A DNA stretch of 64,000 nt from Acanthosoma haemorrhoidale (taxonomy: Eukaryota; Arthropoda; Insecta; Hemiptera; Acanthosomatidae), in assembly GCA_930367205.1 (NCBI GenBank), contig OV884014.1:76983104-77047103 (forward strand), given 5' to 3'. Positions within the stretch are counted from its first letter, which is position 1. Each line of letters starts with the position of its first letter. Positions 1-11,213 of this stretch are shown in pieces. The notes under the pieces were generated by a model. The model worked only from the letters and a program-made list of their open reading frames with translations, was not told the DNA's origin and did no database searches. Made by a program: the position numbers and the translations under genes.

Positions 1-517
1 ACAAATGTATTTATGTAATATTTCTATTTGTATTCAATCTAATAGCAATACAGTCGTGTACATTTTCCAAATTTTTGCACAAATTTTAATATATCACTCC
101 TAGTGGAACAACAATGTAACTGTATGTTTACCATAATTTCATTTAATTTTGTACAATTATATCAATATTCCAAAGGATGAACGATAAGCTCTACTTTGTA
201 TTTATCAGTGTTTTAGAAGCATAGGGATCTTTTTATCAATCAACAACACTATGTGAGAATGTGTTTTATTGTCTTGTCTGTACTAGTTGTTGCAGCTAAC
301 ATCTAGAAACAGAACTGTCATGTCATTACAATTTCATTTTATACTAATAATACAACTTATTGTATGACCATAGCATATATTGCATGACCATAGCATATAT
401 TGCATGATCATAGCATCTATACCCCATATAATTCAGGTCAATTTTAGAAATAAAAATGTTATTTACTTTAATAGGTCAATGAGCTACAATTGACATTACT
501 CATATGTTTAAACACAG

Positions 518-3500
518 ATCAACAGCACTGAAAACCAGGTGGTCGCCCAACTGAACTGGATCAAGGAAAGACTATTGGCTCCGAATGATCCTCAGCTGTT
601 TCAGCATCTCGAGAAGCTGGACATCCCACTCCAGCTGTTTGGCATGTAAGTACTGGTGAGGTTATTTTGTATGAGTGCTATCTCCGAAGGGAAGGAAAGG
701 CTTTACTTTCAAACAGGTATAAGGAAAAGATTTTAGGTGGCCGAGATGGTTGAGTAAATAAAAGTATTTTTGACCAGAACTACCAAGGAGCTTTTTTCAA
801 AATTATTTATTAAATTGTACTTAGTATAAAATGTTTTTAAAATTAAAGTGAAAATATCTTTGAAAATAAATTAAATAATAAAAAAATTATATTTGTTTAA
901 ATAAAAAAAGGAGGGTTAGTGTTCAACTCCTTTATGAAATATGTTATAGGGCAATTAATTAATTTTTGTCTGTTTCTTCTTGTTGGATGATGAATACTCT
1001 CGTTGGCATCATTTAATTATTTATTGGGCTGTATTGCCATGGCCTCCCATGACCTTGTCTGATATATAATACAATGTATAATTTTTAATTAATACAAAAT
1101 TTAGTAATATATAACTACTCTATTCATTTTAAAACCGGGACCAAACACAACGCAGATCATCTATTACAATATAGTGGCTAGATAACCCACTCGTATCAAT
1201 GTATTAGGGGGACTGGAAAGTAATGTATTTTTTTTAACATTAAAGTCAAAAAATAAATTTTTAACAAGTTTTTGTTTTTAATCAGTGATGTAATCACCTT
1301 CGTTATCAGCAACGTTTTGCCATCTAATGCGCAAATTTTCAATGCTGAATCGATAAAAATCAATTGGTTTTTGAGCAAAATATCTGGAGATGGCATTTTG
1401 GACATCATCCAAATTTTGAAATTTTTAGCGATCGGAATTAATGGACATCTGATGGCGCAATATTGGGCGAGTATGGCGGGTGAGGCTAGAGATGAAAAAT
1501 GGGTCCTCTATGATAATCCAAATATCTCTCTTCGCATGAATCGGCACGAAGTGCAGCTAAGCCAGGTTTACACTCCAAAAAGGCCCTTTTGTGTATTTGG
1601 TGGAGTATTCGCAGGGTCGTTCATCGCTGATACCTGGAAAAACTGTGAATGCAGCAGTGAACAATTGGATCGAGTAAATCAATCTTTAATTGAAAATTGC
1701 TCAGCGATTCTCAATAAAAAAGGTGTTATTCTGCAACACGATAATGCAAGACCGCACTGCGCCTATTTTTTTCACAAGAACCCTGGAAAAAATTAATGAA
1801 TTGGGGTGGGAGGTTATTGCCTCAACCACCATACTTGCCCGATATCGGATTTCCATTTATTCCGATCGATACATTTTCTAAGCGCAAAAAATTTCAAAAT
1901 TTGGAATGTCCAAAATGCCATCTCCAGATATTTTACTGAAAAACCAATTGATTTTGATCGATCAGCCATTGAAAATTTGCACACTAGATGGCAAAAGGTT
2001 TCTGATAACGAGGGTGATTACATCATTGATCAAAAACAAAAACTTGTTAAAAATTTATCTGGTTGAATTTAATGTAAAAAAAACGACATTACTTTCCAGT
2101 ATATACATTAATACGAGTGGCTTATCTAGCCTTCGAAAGATGATGAAAATGGATTTTATAAATTAAACACCAATATACTAATTATTCTTAATAACGCCCT
2201 CATTAAAAAACATCAAATATTCAGCATTGCAACTCAGCCTCTTTCCTCAAACGCGTCTTCCTCTCCAGTCCTTTTCCGCTCCCCTACTCTGACGAGACGT
2301 GCTCCTGTTGGCAGCCTTCTGAAGCTCTATCCAACAAAACTTCCAGTGGTTCATCCGTTTTGTTTTAATCATGTGAGATAATGAGACCTCGATACATCTC
2401 AATATATTTAATAAAATAATGAAAAAAAAATGGTTCAATGATCCGTGAATCACCTAGCTCTAAATTACTGCATTTTCTTTATACTGACTTGCAAGAAGAA
2501 TGATTATTATGATATTATATAAGAAAATGATTGTTTTACAGACGATGGTTGAGGCTTCTGTTTGGAAGAGAGTTTCCGCTCCAAGACTTACTGGTGCTGT
2601 GGGATGCGATCTTTGCTGATGATTCCAGTTTCGACCTAGTAAATTATATCGTTGTCTCTATGCTCATAGCTATCAGATCTTCTTGTGAGTGTAAAAATTA
2701 CTTAAGTGACAACTAAATACAGATAACTAAGTAACTTGCCTTTAGTAGTTATTATTGTTGTTTTATGCATTATTTTAACAAGGATTACTTGGCTATAATA
2801 CTCGGATATAAATATATATATATATTAAATTAGGCAATCATTCTTTCATTCAAAGAGGAGAATGAAAATCAATTTTCAGCTGTCTAGCCTTAATGTTCAA
2901 CATGCTTATTATCCACTAGCACTTTTAGATTTTTTGGCTGGTTTTGGGTGCTTATGTCAAAGAATAAAGAGAATTTTTACAGGTGTCATATCCACAGTTA
3001 TATTATAAGTTTATTTATGCACAAATAGTTTCAGGAGCTCATGCTGCCATCTTCAAGTGCTAAAAATGACTAGAAGTCATTAACAACAATATGATATTAA
3101 AAGTTTTTAAATTTCAAATATTTCAGTGGTAGTGAAAATAAAGAAACACAACTACATCAATAATATATGAATGCAAGTAACAATTCAGCACATTGACATT
3201 AAAAATATCTAGATTAAAAATACTATAGAACTTTTTTAAATAACTTAATAAAATTATACATTAAACAAAATACATGTAAAGCAAATGCATAAGATACAGA
3301 AGAAATAGTAAAAATCTACTTAAGGTATTTTTATTTTATTTTTTTAATGTGTATTTATACATTTATGTAGGAATACCCTATGCAGTTGGCTTGAAAGCAT
3401 CCTGTATGGTGGGCATGCATTAATCTGAATATGAAAATATTTTATAATTTGTTAAGTCACTGGGAGAGCCATAAAAAAATCATATTGGGGAGATCCTGGG

Positions 3501-6500
3501 TTTGAGGCTCGATCCTGCCAGTATGTTTTTTCTTTGGCTGTAAAGTTTTAATAAATAAATCAGATGTGACACCTAATATTAATAACAATAGTACATCATT
3601 ACAGTAATATTTAAAATCTAAGTAACAATGTTAAAATAAAATAATATATTCTTTATTTCTGTTGCAGTGCTGAAGTCTGATTATACAAAATGCCTTACCC
3701 AGCTGATGCGCTACCCAGGCTCCATGGATATATCAATCATCTTAGAGTATGCACTGTATCTCAAAGCACCTACAGTCAGTATCTATCAAGGCACAATAAG
3801 CCCGAGTTAATATCCCATGTCACTTAATAAGATACATTTTTTCCTATTTAAAAAAATAAAATTAATTAACTTAAAAAATGGGGTTGTGCCTTACACACTA
3901 TTTATGGGGAATGTGTACTAAAAAATTGAATTTTATCAATTTTCTTTCTTATTCAAATATATGTTGCTTTTGGGTAATCGAATAATCTCAAAATATTTTT
4001 CAACCTCTTCTATTTTCTTTGGAAAATAAAGAAACTTTCAATCAAGTCCATAGCAATTGTCTTTCATCTATCTGTATGCCACAAAATGTTTTTTATCGAT
4101 CTGAATTTTAAATATAAAATGAAATTAAGTTATTTCTATCATTTTATTTCAGAAGTACAGCCCTCCTCCTAAAATAATCCCGCCAAAAATGGTGGTGAAG
4201 GCAGATGAGAAAAATGATAAGGCTCATTATCATCGGAAGAAACAGGTAAAAAGGTATGTTTTTAATGTGTTAACCCTAGCTATAAGAAAGAGATGTGCTT
4301 AACACAGATTGATTTTTGCTTTTTATTATTGTTTTGTCGATTTGTTTATTTGGGTTTAATACTTTTATATACTTAAGCTTAAGGTGGGTTGTCCAACCTT
4401 TTCCTAACAGGGTGAGGATATTGAATTTCAGGCAACCACAAAGTAAAGGTTGCTTTCCAGTGCTGGTCTGGTTTTACTCTTTACTTTTGATATTAGTAAA
4501 ATTCCATTAAGATGTTCATTCAAATTGATTCCTTTTAGCTGAAGCACTGCAGAGAGAAACACTTTAATTATTCACTAAGTAGTGTTGCCAAAATAGGTAA
4601 AAATTAATGACACCTTCTGCCCTCTTGTCCAGCTATTTATGGCAACCTCTGGGCAAAACCCAGGGTTCAGCTACCTGCCAGGGTCTTGAGCCAGGTCAAA
4701 ACACTTTATTCAAAATATTTCCTTTTTCCTTCCGAAAATTCCTTTTTTAATTTCCAATAAATGATCAGTTTGCTAATAATAAGAATCATTGGAATATATA
4801 TTCCTAAAAATCTTTTTGTTATTTATTTATTCACACCCCTTACATACTCCCATTTATGGTTAAAGGCTAGGCATCAAATTGGGAACCATCCACTTATATT
4901 TATGGAAGAGAAAACAATTCTCTGTCTGGATTAAGATTTGAACCAAGAGCATTCTTATCATGAAACAGTTAAGCTAACCACTACACCTAAATGTGCCAAA
5001 AATATTTTGGCCTTGGTGGAATGGCACTCAACCTGTTAAGCCCAAATAAACAAATAAATAGTAGCGAATATTGTTAATAATTGGCTTTATATTAAAATAA
5101 ATTCTGTTTAGGAATCAAAGAGGGATAAATTCAGAAGATTCAGTTGTGTTTACCGCAAAAGAACTGACACACTACTCGAGGTATAGCAACGATGAGATAG
5201 TAGATGGATTCAAAACATCTGTAAGTTTTATTTTTATTTATAACTCTATTCTCTATAGACTCTGTACTGAAGAACTAAAGAGACTACTTTTGTAGGATTC
5301 TGTGATGAGTGACCTGTTGAATGCTTACACGGTGATGTCTCTTTGTCGCCTCAAACTTTCCCAGTATCACAGTATCCTTGAGGATGCGGTACCTCCAGAT
5401 AATATTGAGGCCCAGCAAGCTCTTACTGGCATACATGAGGTAAGTTCTCATTCATTATTATTATAATGTAATTCGCTATAATCTTTGAGGTTATTTTTCT
5501 TAGAGTTTAAAATCAAGAAAATGGCCAAAGGTAATAAACATATACTCTTCTCAAAAATTATTAGTTAAAGAGAATAAATAGTTTTTACTCAGCCAGTATT
5601 CAAATCCAGGGGCTTCTGATTTTTCCTGTTCAGCTACTTTTTCTTCTGAGCCATTCCTGTCTTGTCTTTTAGTAAATTGTTTTGTTTTTTTTAGAATTGA
5701 CTAAAATGTAGCTGCTTGATGACTTTCATTGTATGATTTTAACAGCATTATATTATAGTAATATTTTACTGTTTCCTGTCATTTAAATAATTAATATGAG
5801 GAAATATTATAAAATACGATTTTTATACCAGATACTCTAACTGCTGATGAATAGAACCAAATACTTTGGCTTTTGCAAGGTTTTCGCTTGTATTTGTAAC
5901 AACAAAATCTGGTGTAAATATGACAATACATAATTCAAGGTTTAGAGTCCATAAACTAAAGAAAAACTTCTTTTTTTTTAAACAAGATTTAATTAGTCTA
6001 AATGGGATCTAATTTCAATCAATGCAAAGTAAGTACAACAGAAGCAGTTAGCCTAAGGTATTTATTCAGTAAAATACACCACTACCACTACACACATACT
6101 ATCATCTACAATGACTGGTGGTGGGCTATTCCATTATAATAAATTAACTTATTTCCCACAATTGTTTTATTTTTTGTAAAATATTTTAGTTTTTTTATTG
6201 TATAATATTTCATAATAACTGTTGTTTTTTTATTATATAAATTGACAGAAAGCCAGTTTGAATAATAAATGTATTTTAAGCTCCTTATGTAATGAAGACA
6301 ATTAAAAAAAGCTAGGCAATTCTTTATTGTCGATGTAAATAAAACAATTCAGAGCATTAATGGTATGAAATAACAAAAGCTATTTAATAGATATAAAGGA
6401 AATAAACTGATGTCTTCAATGGAAATAAAAACCAGAAATTAAAAAAAAACACTTTTATTAAAGCGAAAGTTTATTAATAAAAACACAGTTTAACAGATAC

Positions 6501-7494
6501 ATTGGTACAACTCAATACAGAAATGCATTACTATAAAAGAGTGACCATCAGAATGAAATTGGTATTGTTAAAAAAACAATTGTACAAAAAAAAGATCAAA
6601 TTAAAATTTAAATCAATACACCAATTTCCTTCACTTCGTTGTAACATCTTTCTATGTTAAGAAGTAAGATTCATTCAATTTGAATAATTGTCTTCATGAA
6701 TAGCACAACTTTTAAAATACAGACTTAAGTTTGACTTCAAATATCAATGTGCTCTTTGGTGATATCGTTCCATCCTCTCCATACCTGTGCAAGTGATTAT
6801 TAAACTATTTTAGTATGCATTAGTTAAGTAACAAGGAACACTTTAATTTTGTATTTTCTTGGCTGACTCGAAAACTTTCTATGTTTACTTCGAAACAGAG
6901 ATAGATCAGAAGTTCAATCAACATGGTGATTGCAATTCAGATTTATATATCAATATGGCTGCAAAAATCAGATGGAAAAAATTTGGATTACTGTAAATTT
7001 CTGTTGATTGGTTAGGTGTTATCGTTACGCATTTTTATATATTTGCAGGAAGAATATTTCTGCTATAAGCAAACCTTGATCATTTCCAGTCAGTACCTAG
7101 AGCCTCAAATGTCGAATATTGTATTGACATGTGCTTTCATGTTACTCAAATATTATCTAACAATCTTGGGCACACGCCAATTAAACTTATGTGTTCTATT
7201 CCGTCTAGTAAAGCTAAGTATTTTTCTGCAGTAGCACCAAAATTGGTAAATTGCTGCATTTGTAAAAGTGTACTTTTAACTCAAATAATTACATAAAATC
7301 TTTCTTTTGTTATTGATTCTATTTCCTCTCAACAGTTATGCTCGTTACTTAAAGTGCAGAGAGTGGTGCGAGTGGAGAAGGGCACCGAGGCTAACGAGAT
7401 AGTGCAGAAGCAGCGGACAGAGAGGAAGCCTTCTGTTGACATGACTGTATTCAAAGAGACCGTAACACCGATGAGGGAGAGGTCCCCGACGTGA
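518..7494 (+). CDS. TBC1D5: TBC1 domain family member 5 (Rab GAP), 3' seven coding exons
   Basis: Coding exons are 518-645, 2542-2684, 3668-3774, 4153-4253, 5112-5220, 5296-5439 and 7336-7494. All junctions are AG/GT and the phases agree throughout, giving 296 residues and a TGA stop. The first three exons encode the C-terminal half of a TBC domain, with motifs RWLRLLFGREFPLQDLL and LWDAIFADDSSF, followed by DYTKCLTQLMRYP. These match TBC1D5, and the last exons match its downstream helical segment. The catalytic arginine and glutamine fingers lie in exons before the window. In known species TBC1D5 is a Rab7 GAP that binds retromer and acts in endosome-to-Golgi transport and autophagy. The tail after the TBC domain is much shorter than the long disordered vertebrate tail. 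The first visible intron carries a mariner palindrome. The exon calls are strong; the gene is partial only because the window begins inside it. Confidence 0.92.
1177..2130 (+). mobile_element. Mariner-type element rearranged into a long palindrome
   Basis: The left arm, 1177-1486, is the reverse complement of the right arm, 1819-2130, with few mismatches and small indels. The 332-base spacer holds forward mariner transposase sequence. A mariner-like terminal repeat with the core actggaaagtaatgt begins near 1204 after a TA, and its partner is near 2086-2100. The arms match each other beyond these ends (gctagataa near 1177 and its complement ending at 2130), so the copied block includes DNA outside the element. 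The 5' half of the transposase gene has been replaced by an inverted copy of the 3' half. The element lies in an intron of TBC1D5 in the same orientation. It cannot encode transposase, and a transcript through it could fold into a long hairpin. Confidence 0.85.
1488..2066 (+). pseudogene. Broken mariner transposase, C-terminal part
   Basis: The plus strand encodes DEKWVLYDN, then LDRVNQSLIENCSA and GVILQHDNARPH, then in another frame SDFHLFRS and NAISRYFTEKPIDFDRSA. These are the blocks around the three catalytic aspartates of a mariner (DD34D) transposase, in the right order. At least one frameshift falls between HDNARPH and SDFHLF near 1790-1830. The helix-turn-helix half is absent: the sequence before DEKW is the inverted copy of the element's 3' end. 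The inverted copy can be read on the minus strand at 1196-1408 as a protein that repeats the plus-strand peptide of 1906-2090. It is a dead copy. Confidence 0.85.
4905..4990 (-). repeat. tRNA-derived SINE head, minus strand
   Basis: On the minus strand, aggtgtagtggttagctta resembles a pol III A box and ggttcaaatct a B box, about 30 bases apart. It lacks the base-paired arms of a real tRNA gene. It lies in the TBC1D5 intron between exons 4153-4253 and 5112-5220. A tail fragment similar to other SINEs of the window (aataaatagtagcgaa) follows at 5045-5070. Confidence 0.4.
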
Positions 7495-7687
7495 CATATG
7501 CTCCTCCTCTCTTCTGTGTATACCTATCTCAATCACATTCGCTTGTACTTAAATTGTTTTATAATATTTTTTAATGATTAGTAGATATAGATAGGGGTAT
7601 TTAATTTCATTATATTGTATTTAAGTTATTAATAGTATTTACAATGCCATTTATCTATGTAGCACTGTTTAATTGCTCTAAAGGAAA

Positions 7688-7693
7688 AATAAA
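7688..7693 (+). promoter_or_regulatory. Poly(A) signal of TBC1D5
   Basis: AATAAA lies 194 bases after the TBC1D5 stop in AT-rich sequence. This is a usual distance for an insect 3' UTR. It supports 7336-7494 as the terminal coding exon. Confidence 0.7.
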
Positions 7694-7719
7694 TTATATT
7701 TAAATTTTACTGTACCTTT

Positions 7720-10316
7720 TAAAAAAAGTTTGTTATTTTTATAAATTAGTGATGAACATTTTTTGATGGATAATATTTTCAGTTAAGACATAATTCTTTT
7801 ATTAAATAAAAGAATGTCATTATTTTGCAGTAGCTTCAAAGTGCAAGTATTTAATATTTAAATAAACCTCTTATGGGTAATAAGTCTATATAACTATATC
7901 TGATAACTAATGTTGTTTTTTATAAATGAAACAATATTCAAATTTAATTTGTTATATATTTGAGTTATACAAAATTATTAGTTCTTCCACAACTATTGCT
8001 TCTATTTTATGATAAATTGGCGATTATAGTTTTTAATGGTTTCAACATGAATATTAGATAGGAAGGTTGGATTATTGTTATTAATTTTACTGGGAATTGA
8101 CAAGAAGTTGCTTAGGAAAAAAGCAAATAATTAACTAAAATCAATTTTGTCATAAAAATTATGAATTGTCTGATGTGATTAACTTCGACAATTAAAAACT
8201 TTTATATAGGTTATTAATTAGACACATTGAATTTTATATATATTTATTTTATAGTTTCACATTTGTTTATCTTGTCTTCCCATAAATTAGTTTTCCATCT
8301 TAGCATGAAAGTGGTGTTGCTTCATTACTTCATCCATTGCTTGCTTCATTATAGTATTATATATGGCAAGTTATTGAGTTGAGGATCATTATAGATTGTT
8401 TGATATATAATAATGTATCTATTTAATGGGTTTATATTTGTTGGGATCTTCTTTCCCCGATATGATCTTCATAGGTTACACCATTTTCATGGTTTATTCA
8501 GGTTGTTTTTTGTACTGTGATATTGCAATAAAGGTTCACTGATCCATCTTGTACTATTAGAAAATTATAATGACTTGCTGGTACACCAATCTTTCATTTA
8601 GAGAACATTAAACTTCATGGGAGCCTAATTCTTATTAGCATGTATGGATTAGTGATTTACTAAATTAGTTGTGAAAGTTTTTTTAATAAGATTTTATTTT
8701 AAAATTACATTGTTATTATAAATTAATAAATACATAAGTGCCTCTTAGAAGATAATAAAAAAAATGGACATTGCTTTTTGCAATACAACTGTGTTCTCTG
8801 GCATCCGATTTAGAAGCATTTTCATTATGTTCGGTCAATGCCAAACCATGGCGTTTAGAAATGCTGTTAAATACTGCTTATGGTATTTTATATTATCGAA
8901 TTGCCTTTGATCAACTTGATAATTTTAAGAGAGCATTTTTTTTTTATTATGGCAAAAATTATCCTAAATATTAAATATTTCTAGTCTTATGATTTATCTG
9001 AATGAAATTCTATATGATATACATTTTATATGAAAAATTAGTTATCTTTAATATTTGTGATATATCTGTATTAAAAAATGTTATACAAAGTTTTAAAATA
9101 TAGTTGTAAACATTCTCATGTGCTTAACTTTTTTCTTCTTAATTCATCCAACCCGCATGGTGTGGATCATTGAAATTGATTGCTAAAAATTAAGCAGACC
9201 AATCATTTTGATCTTGACCAAATCATGCTAACCACTAAACCTAAAGCCTTCATGATATATTTGATTAAGCAATTAACAAATAAATATTTGGTCCACAGTG
9301 CCATGTTCATTTTTTTAAATACATAATTGATTCCTAAAAACAATTTTTTGGTTTTCTTGGCAAAGATCATTTGTTTCATCAATACAAACTGTTTTTGGTT
9401 TCATAACTTGTTAATCTGTTTTTTAGTTATAAAAATTACATTATCGTTGGAAGGTAGTTGCTGCATAATTTAACCTTTAACCCTTTAACTTTAGTGGCTC
9501 TTAATGAACCAGCTGTGCAGTGAAAAGTTTAAGAATAATTATGTGATTATCATAGCTAAACTTACTAATAGTTTTTGAGGAGTTACTATAGTTGGTGATT
9601 TTATTAGTTTTATAGATTTTAGCATTCTATTATAACACAAAACAGCTTTTTTTTGTTCTCACATTTTTCAGAAGTATATTTAAATCTTATAAATTTAAAA
9701 TAATAAGAACAAATAAATTGTTGATCAAGCCCTAACTTTTATTGTTTTGTTTTTTTTACTGAGTACTTCTTTCAACTAATTACTTTTTGACTTGTCTTCA
9801 TAGCGCCTTATGTACTTCTTGACAAACTAAGTACCTATAACGAAAGAAAGAAGCATTTGTTTGCAGGAATATTGATTTAATTAAATCATTACCAGGAATA
9901 GAAGAGATATTTTTATAGCTAGTGCTAGTGTGAATTAGCCAGCTAAAAGAAATCCAAGCTCACATTAATAACTTATGCTACACTTGTTTAGAGTTCAACA
10001 TGCAAAACAAACTATAATTTACTAGAAAAAATAAAAAAACTTGCTTAAAATTCATCATTAATAATTACCATCACTGTAAAAAAATATCAACTATGCTTCA
10101 CAATTTATAACTTCCCTCAATACAACAATTTGTCTTCGATCTAAATGAAATATCTTTGTAAAAAATCTTTAGCAAATCATTGATACTGTAAATTGGAAAT
10201 TACAATAAAACATCTTACATCATAAAATATTACATACATAAAAGTACTAAACATGAACTTTTAAATTAATATTTAGTTTTATTCGAGTAGGTTTTTTTTT
10301 TCTTACTAGTATCACA
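7720..10316. other. Intergenic AT-rich stretch, no gene seen
   Basis: Between the TBC1D5 poly(A) site and the MITE at 10.3 kb the sequence is very AT-rich with many homopolymer runs. The one open frame over 60 codons, 8771-8974 plus, has no recognisable motif and no supporting splice sites. Apart from the SINE fragment near 9.2 kb I see no repeat that I can name. Confidence 0.5.
9140..9250 (-). repeat. Probable tRNA-derived SINE fragment
   Basis: The minus strand reads tttagtggttagcatgattt, an A-box-like head of the same kind as that near 4980. No clear B box remains. The copy is decayed. Confidence 0.3.
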
Positions 10317-10411
10317 TACATAGGTGGTCTGAAAAGTTTCCGACACCAACATGAAGATGATAATAAAATAAATAAAAGCTTTGTTAGGTCGGAAACTTTT
10401 ATAATACATAT
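10317..10411. mobile_element. Short mariner-like MITE
   Basis: Inverted ends flank only about 45 bases: aaaagtttccga at 10332-10343 and its exact complement tcggaaactttt at 10389-10400. The outer sequence taggtggtctgaaaagt resembles mariner terminal repeats. It has no coding capacity, so it would be a deletion derivative moved by a transposase encoded elsewhere. The exact outer ends are uncertain. Confidence 0.5.
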
Positions 10412-11073
10412 TTAAGTTATTTTGTAACCAAAATTTTGATCATGTAAAAGATAGCTGCAACGTGTATAGATGGTCTATTGATTTTTGGGTTAAATAAATT
10501 ATTATTGTTTGCGCTGTGAGATTTAATGAGGATAATATAGGTCTCTTTCTGTAGCATTTTCTACTTTATTAACTAAAATACATCACACAACTTTGTTATA
10601 ACCTACAAGTTGTAGAAAAGAGCATATTCTTATCTTACCTTGGAAAAATAAAATCATCTACAAAATGTACAGACCAAAAAAAAAAAAATACTATACTCAA
10701 AAAAGGCTTTTAAACGGGGCTGGGCTTGTCATGAGGATAGCACTCATAAATCCTTTCATGCAAAAAAGGTTAAATTGTTCCCATCAATTCAGCACCCGGT
10801 TAATTTTTTTTATCACATTATTTTGGACTATCTGGCTGAACATTCTAAGAGGCTGGTAATATGGGAAAATAATTATTTTTACCTCTAATACCATGCATTT
10901 TATTTTTACATACAAGTACCTAGATCAGTGATTCTACTAAGAGCAATCCAATAAATTGTAGATTTTGCCCTGTAGGGGTTACTCTGTCTTTCTGTTGGCA
11001 GAGATGGTATAAATATATGTGGTGGGATAAAACTTTTCAAGAAAAGGAAACAGAAAGGCAATAAGTACACATT

Positions 11074-11079
11074 TTTATT
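11074..11079 (-). promoter_or_regulatory. Poly(A) signal of the three-exon minus-strand gene
   Basis: AATAAA on the minus strand lies about 135 bases past the TAA stop at 11214-11216. It fits the end of this gene. Confidence 0.55.
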
Positions 11080-11213
11080 TACAATATGTACAATATTTCT
11101 AAAACTCACACAGAATCTAAGAGCATAATGGATCACATATACTAACTGTTGGACAGTGTGATAAGTATCGCGATTATGATAATTACTCCGGCTTAAATAT
11201 AGGATATTTTAAA

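Noticed and set aside
1196..1408. Independent minus-strand 70-codon gene
   Set aside because: Its peptide is the same as the plus-strand mariner peptide at 1906-2090, because it is the inverted arm of the palindrome.
7016..7234. 72-codon open frame after a cag acceptor, as an extra TBC1D5 exon
   Set aside because: It lacks a usable donor in frame, and the exon ending at 5439 joins that at 7336 in phase with protein continuity to TBC1D5 (GIHE then LCSLLKV).
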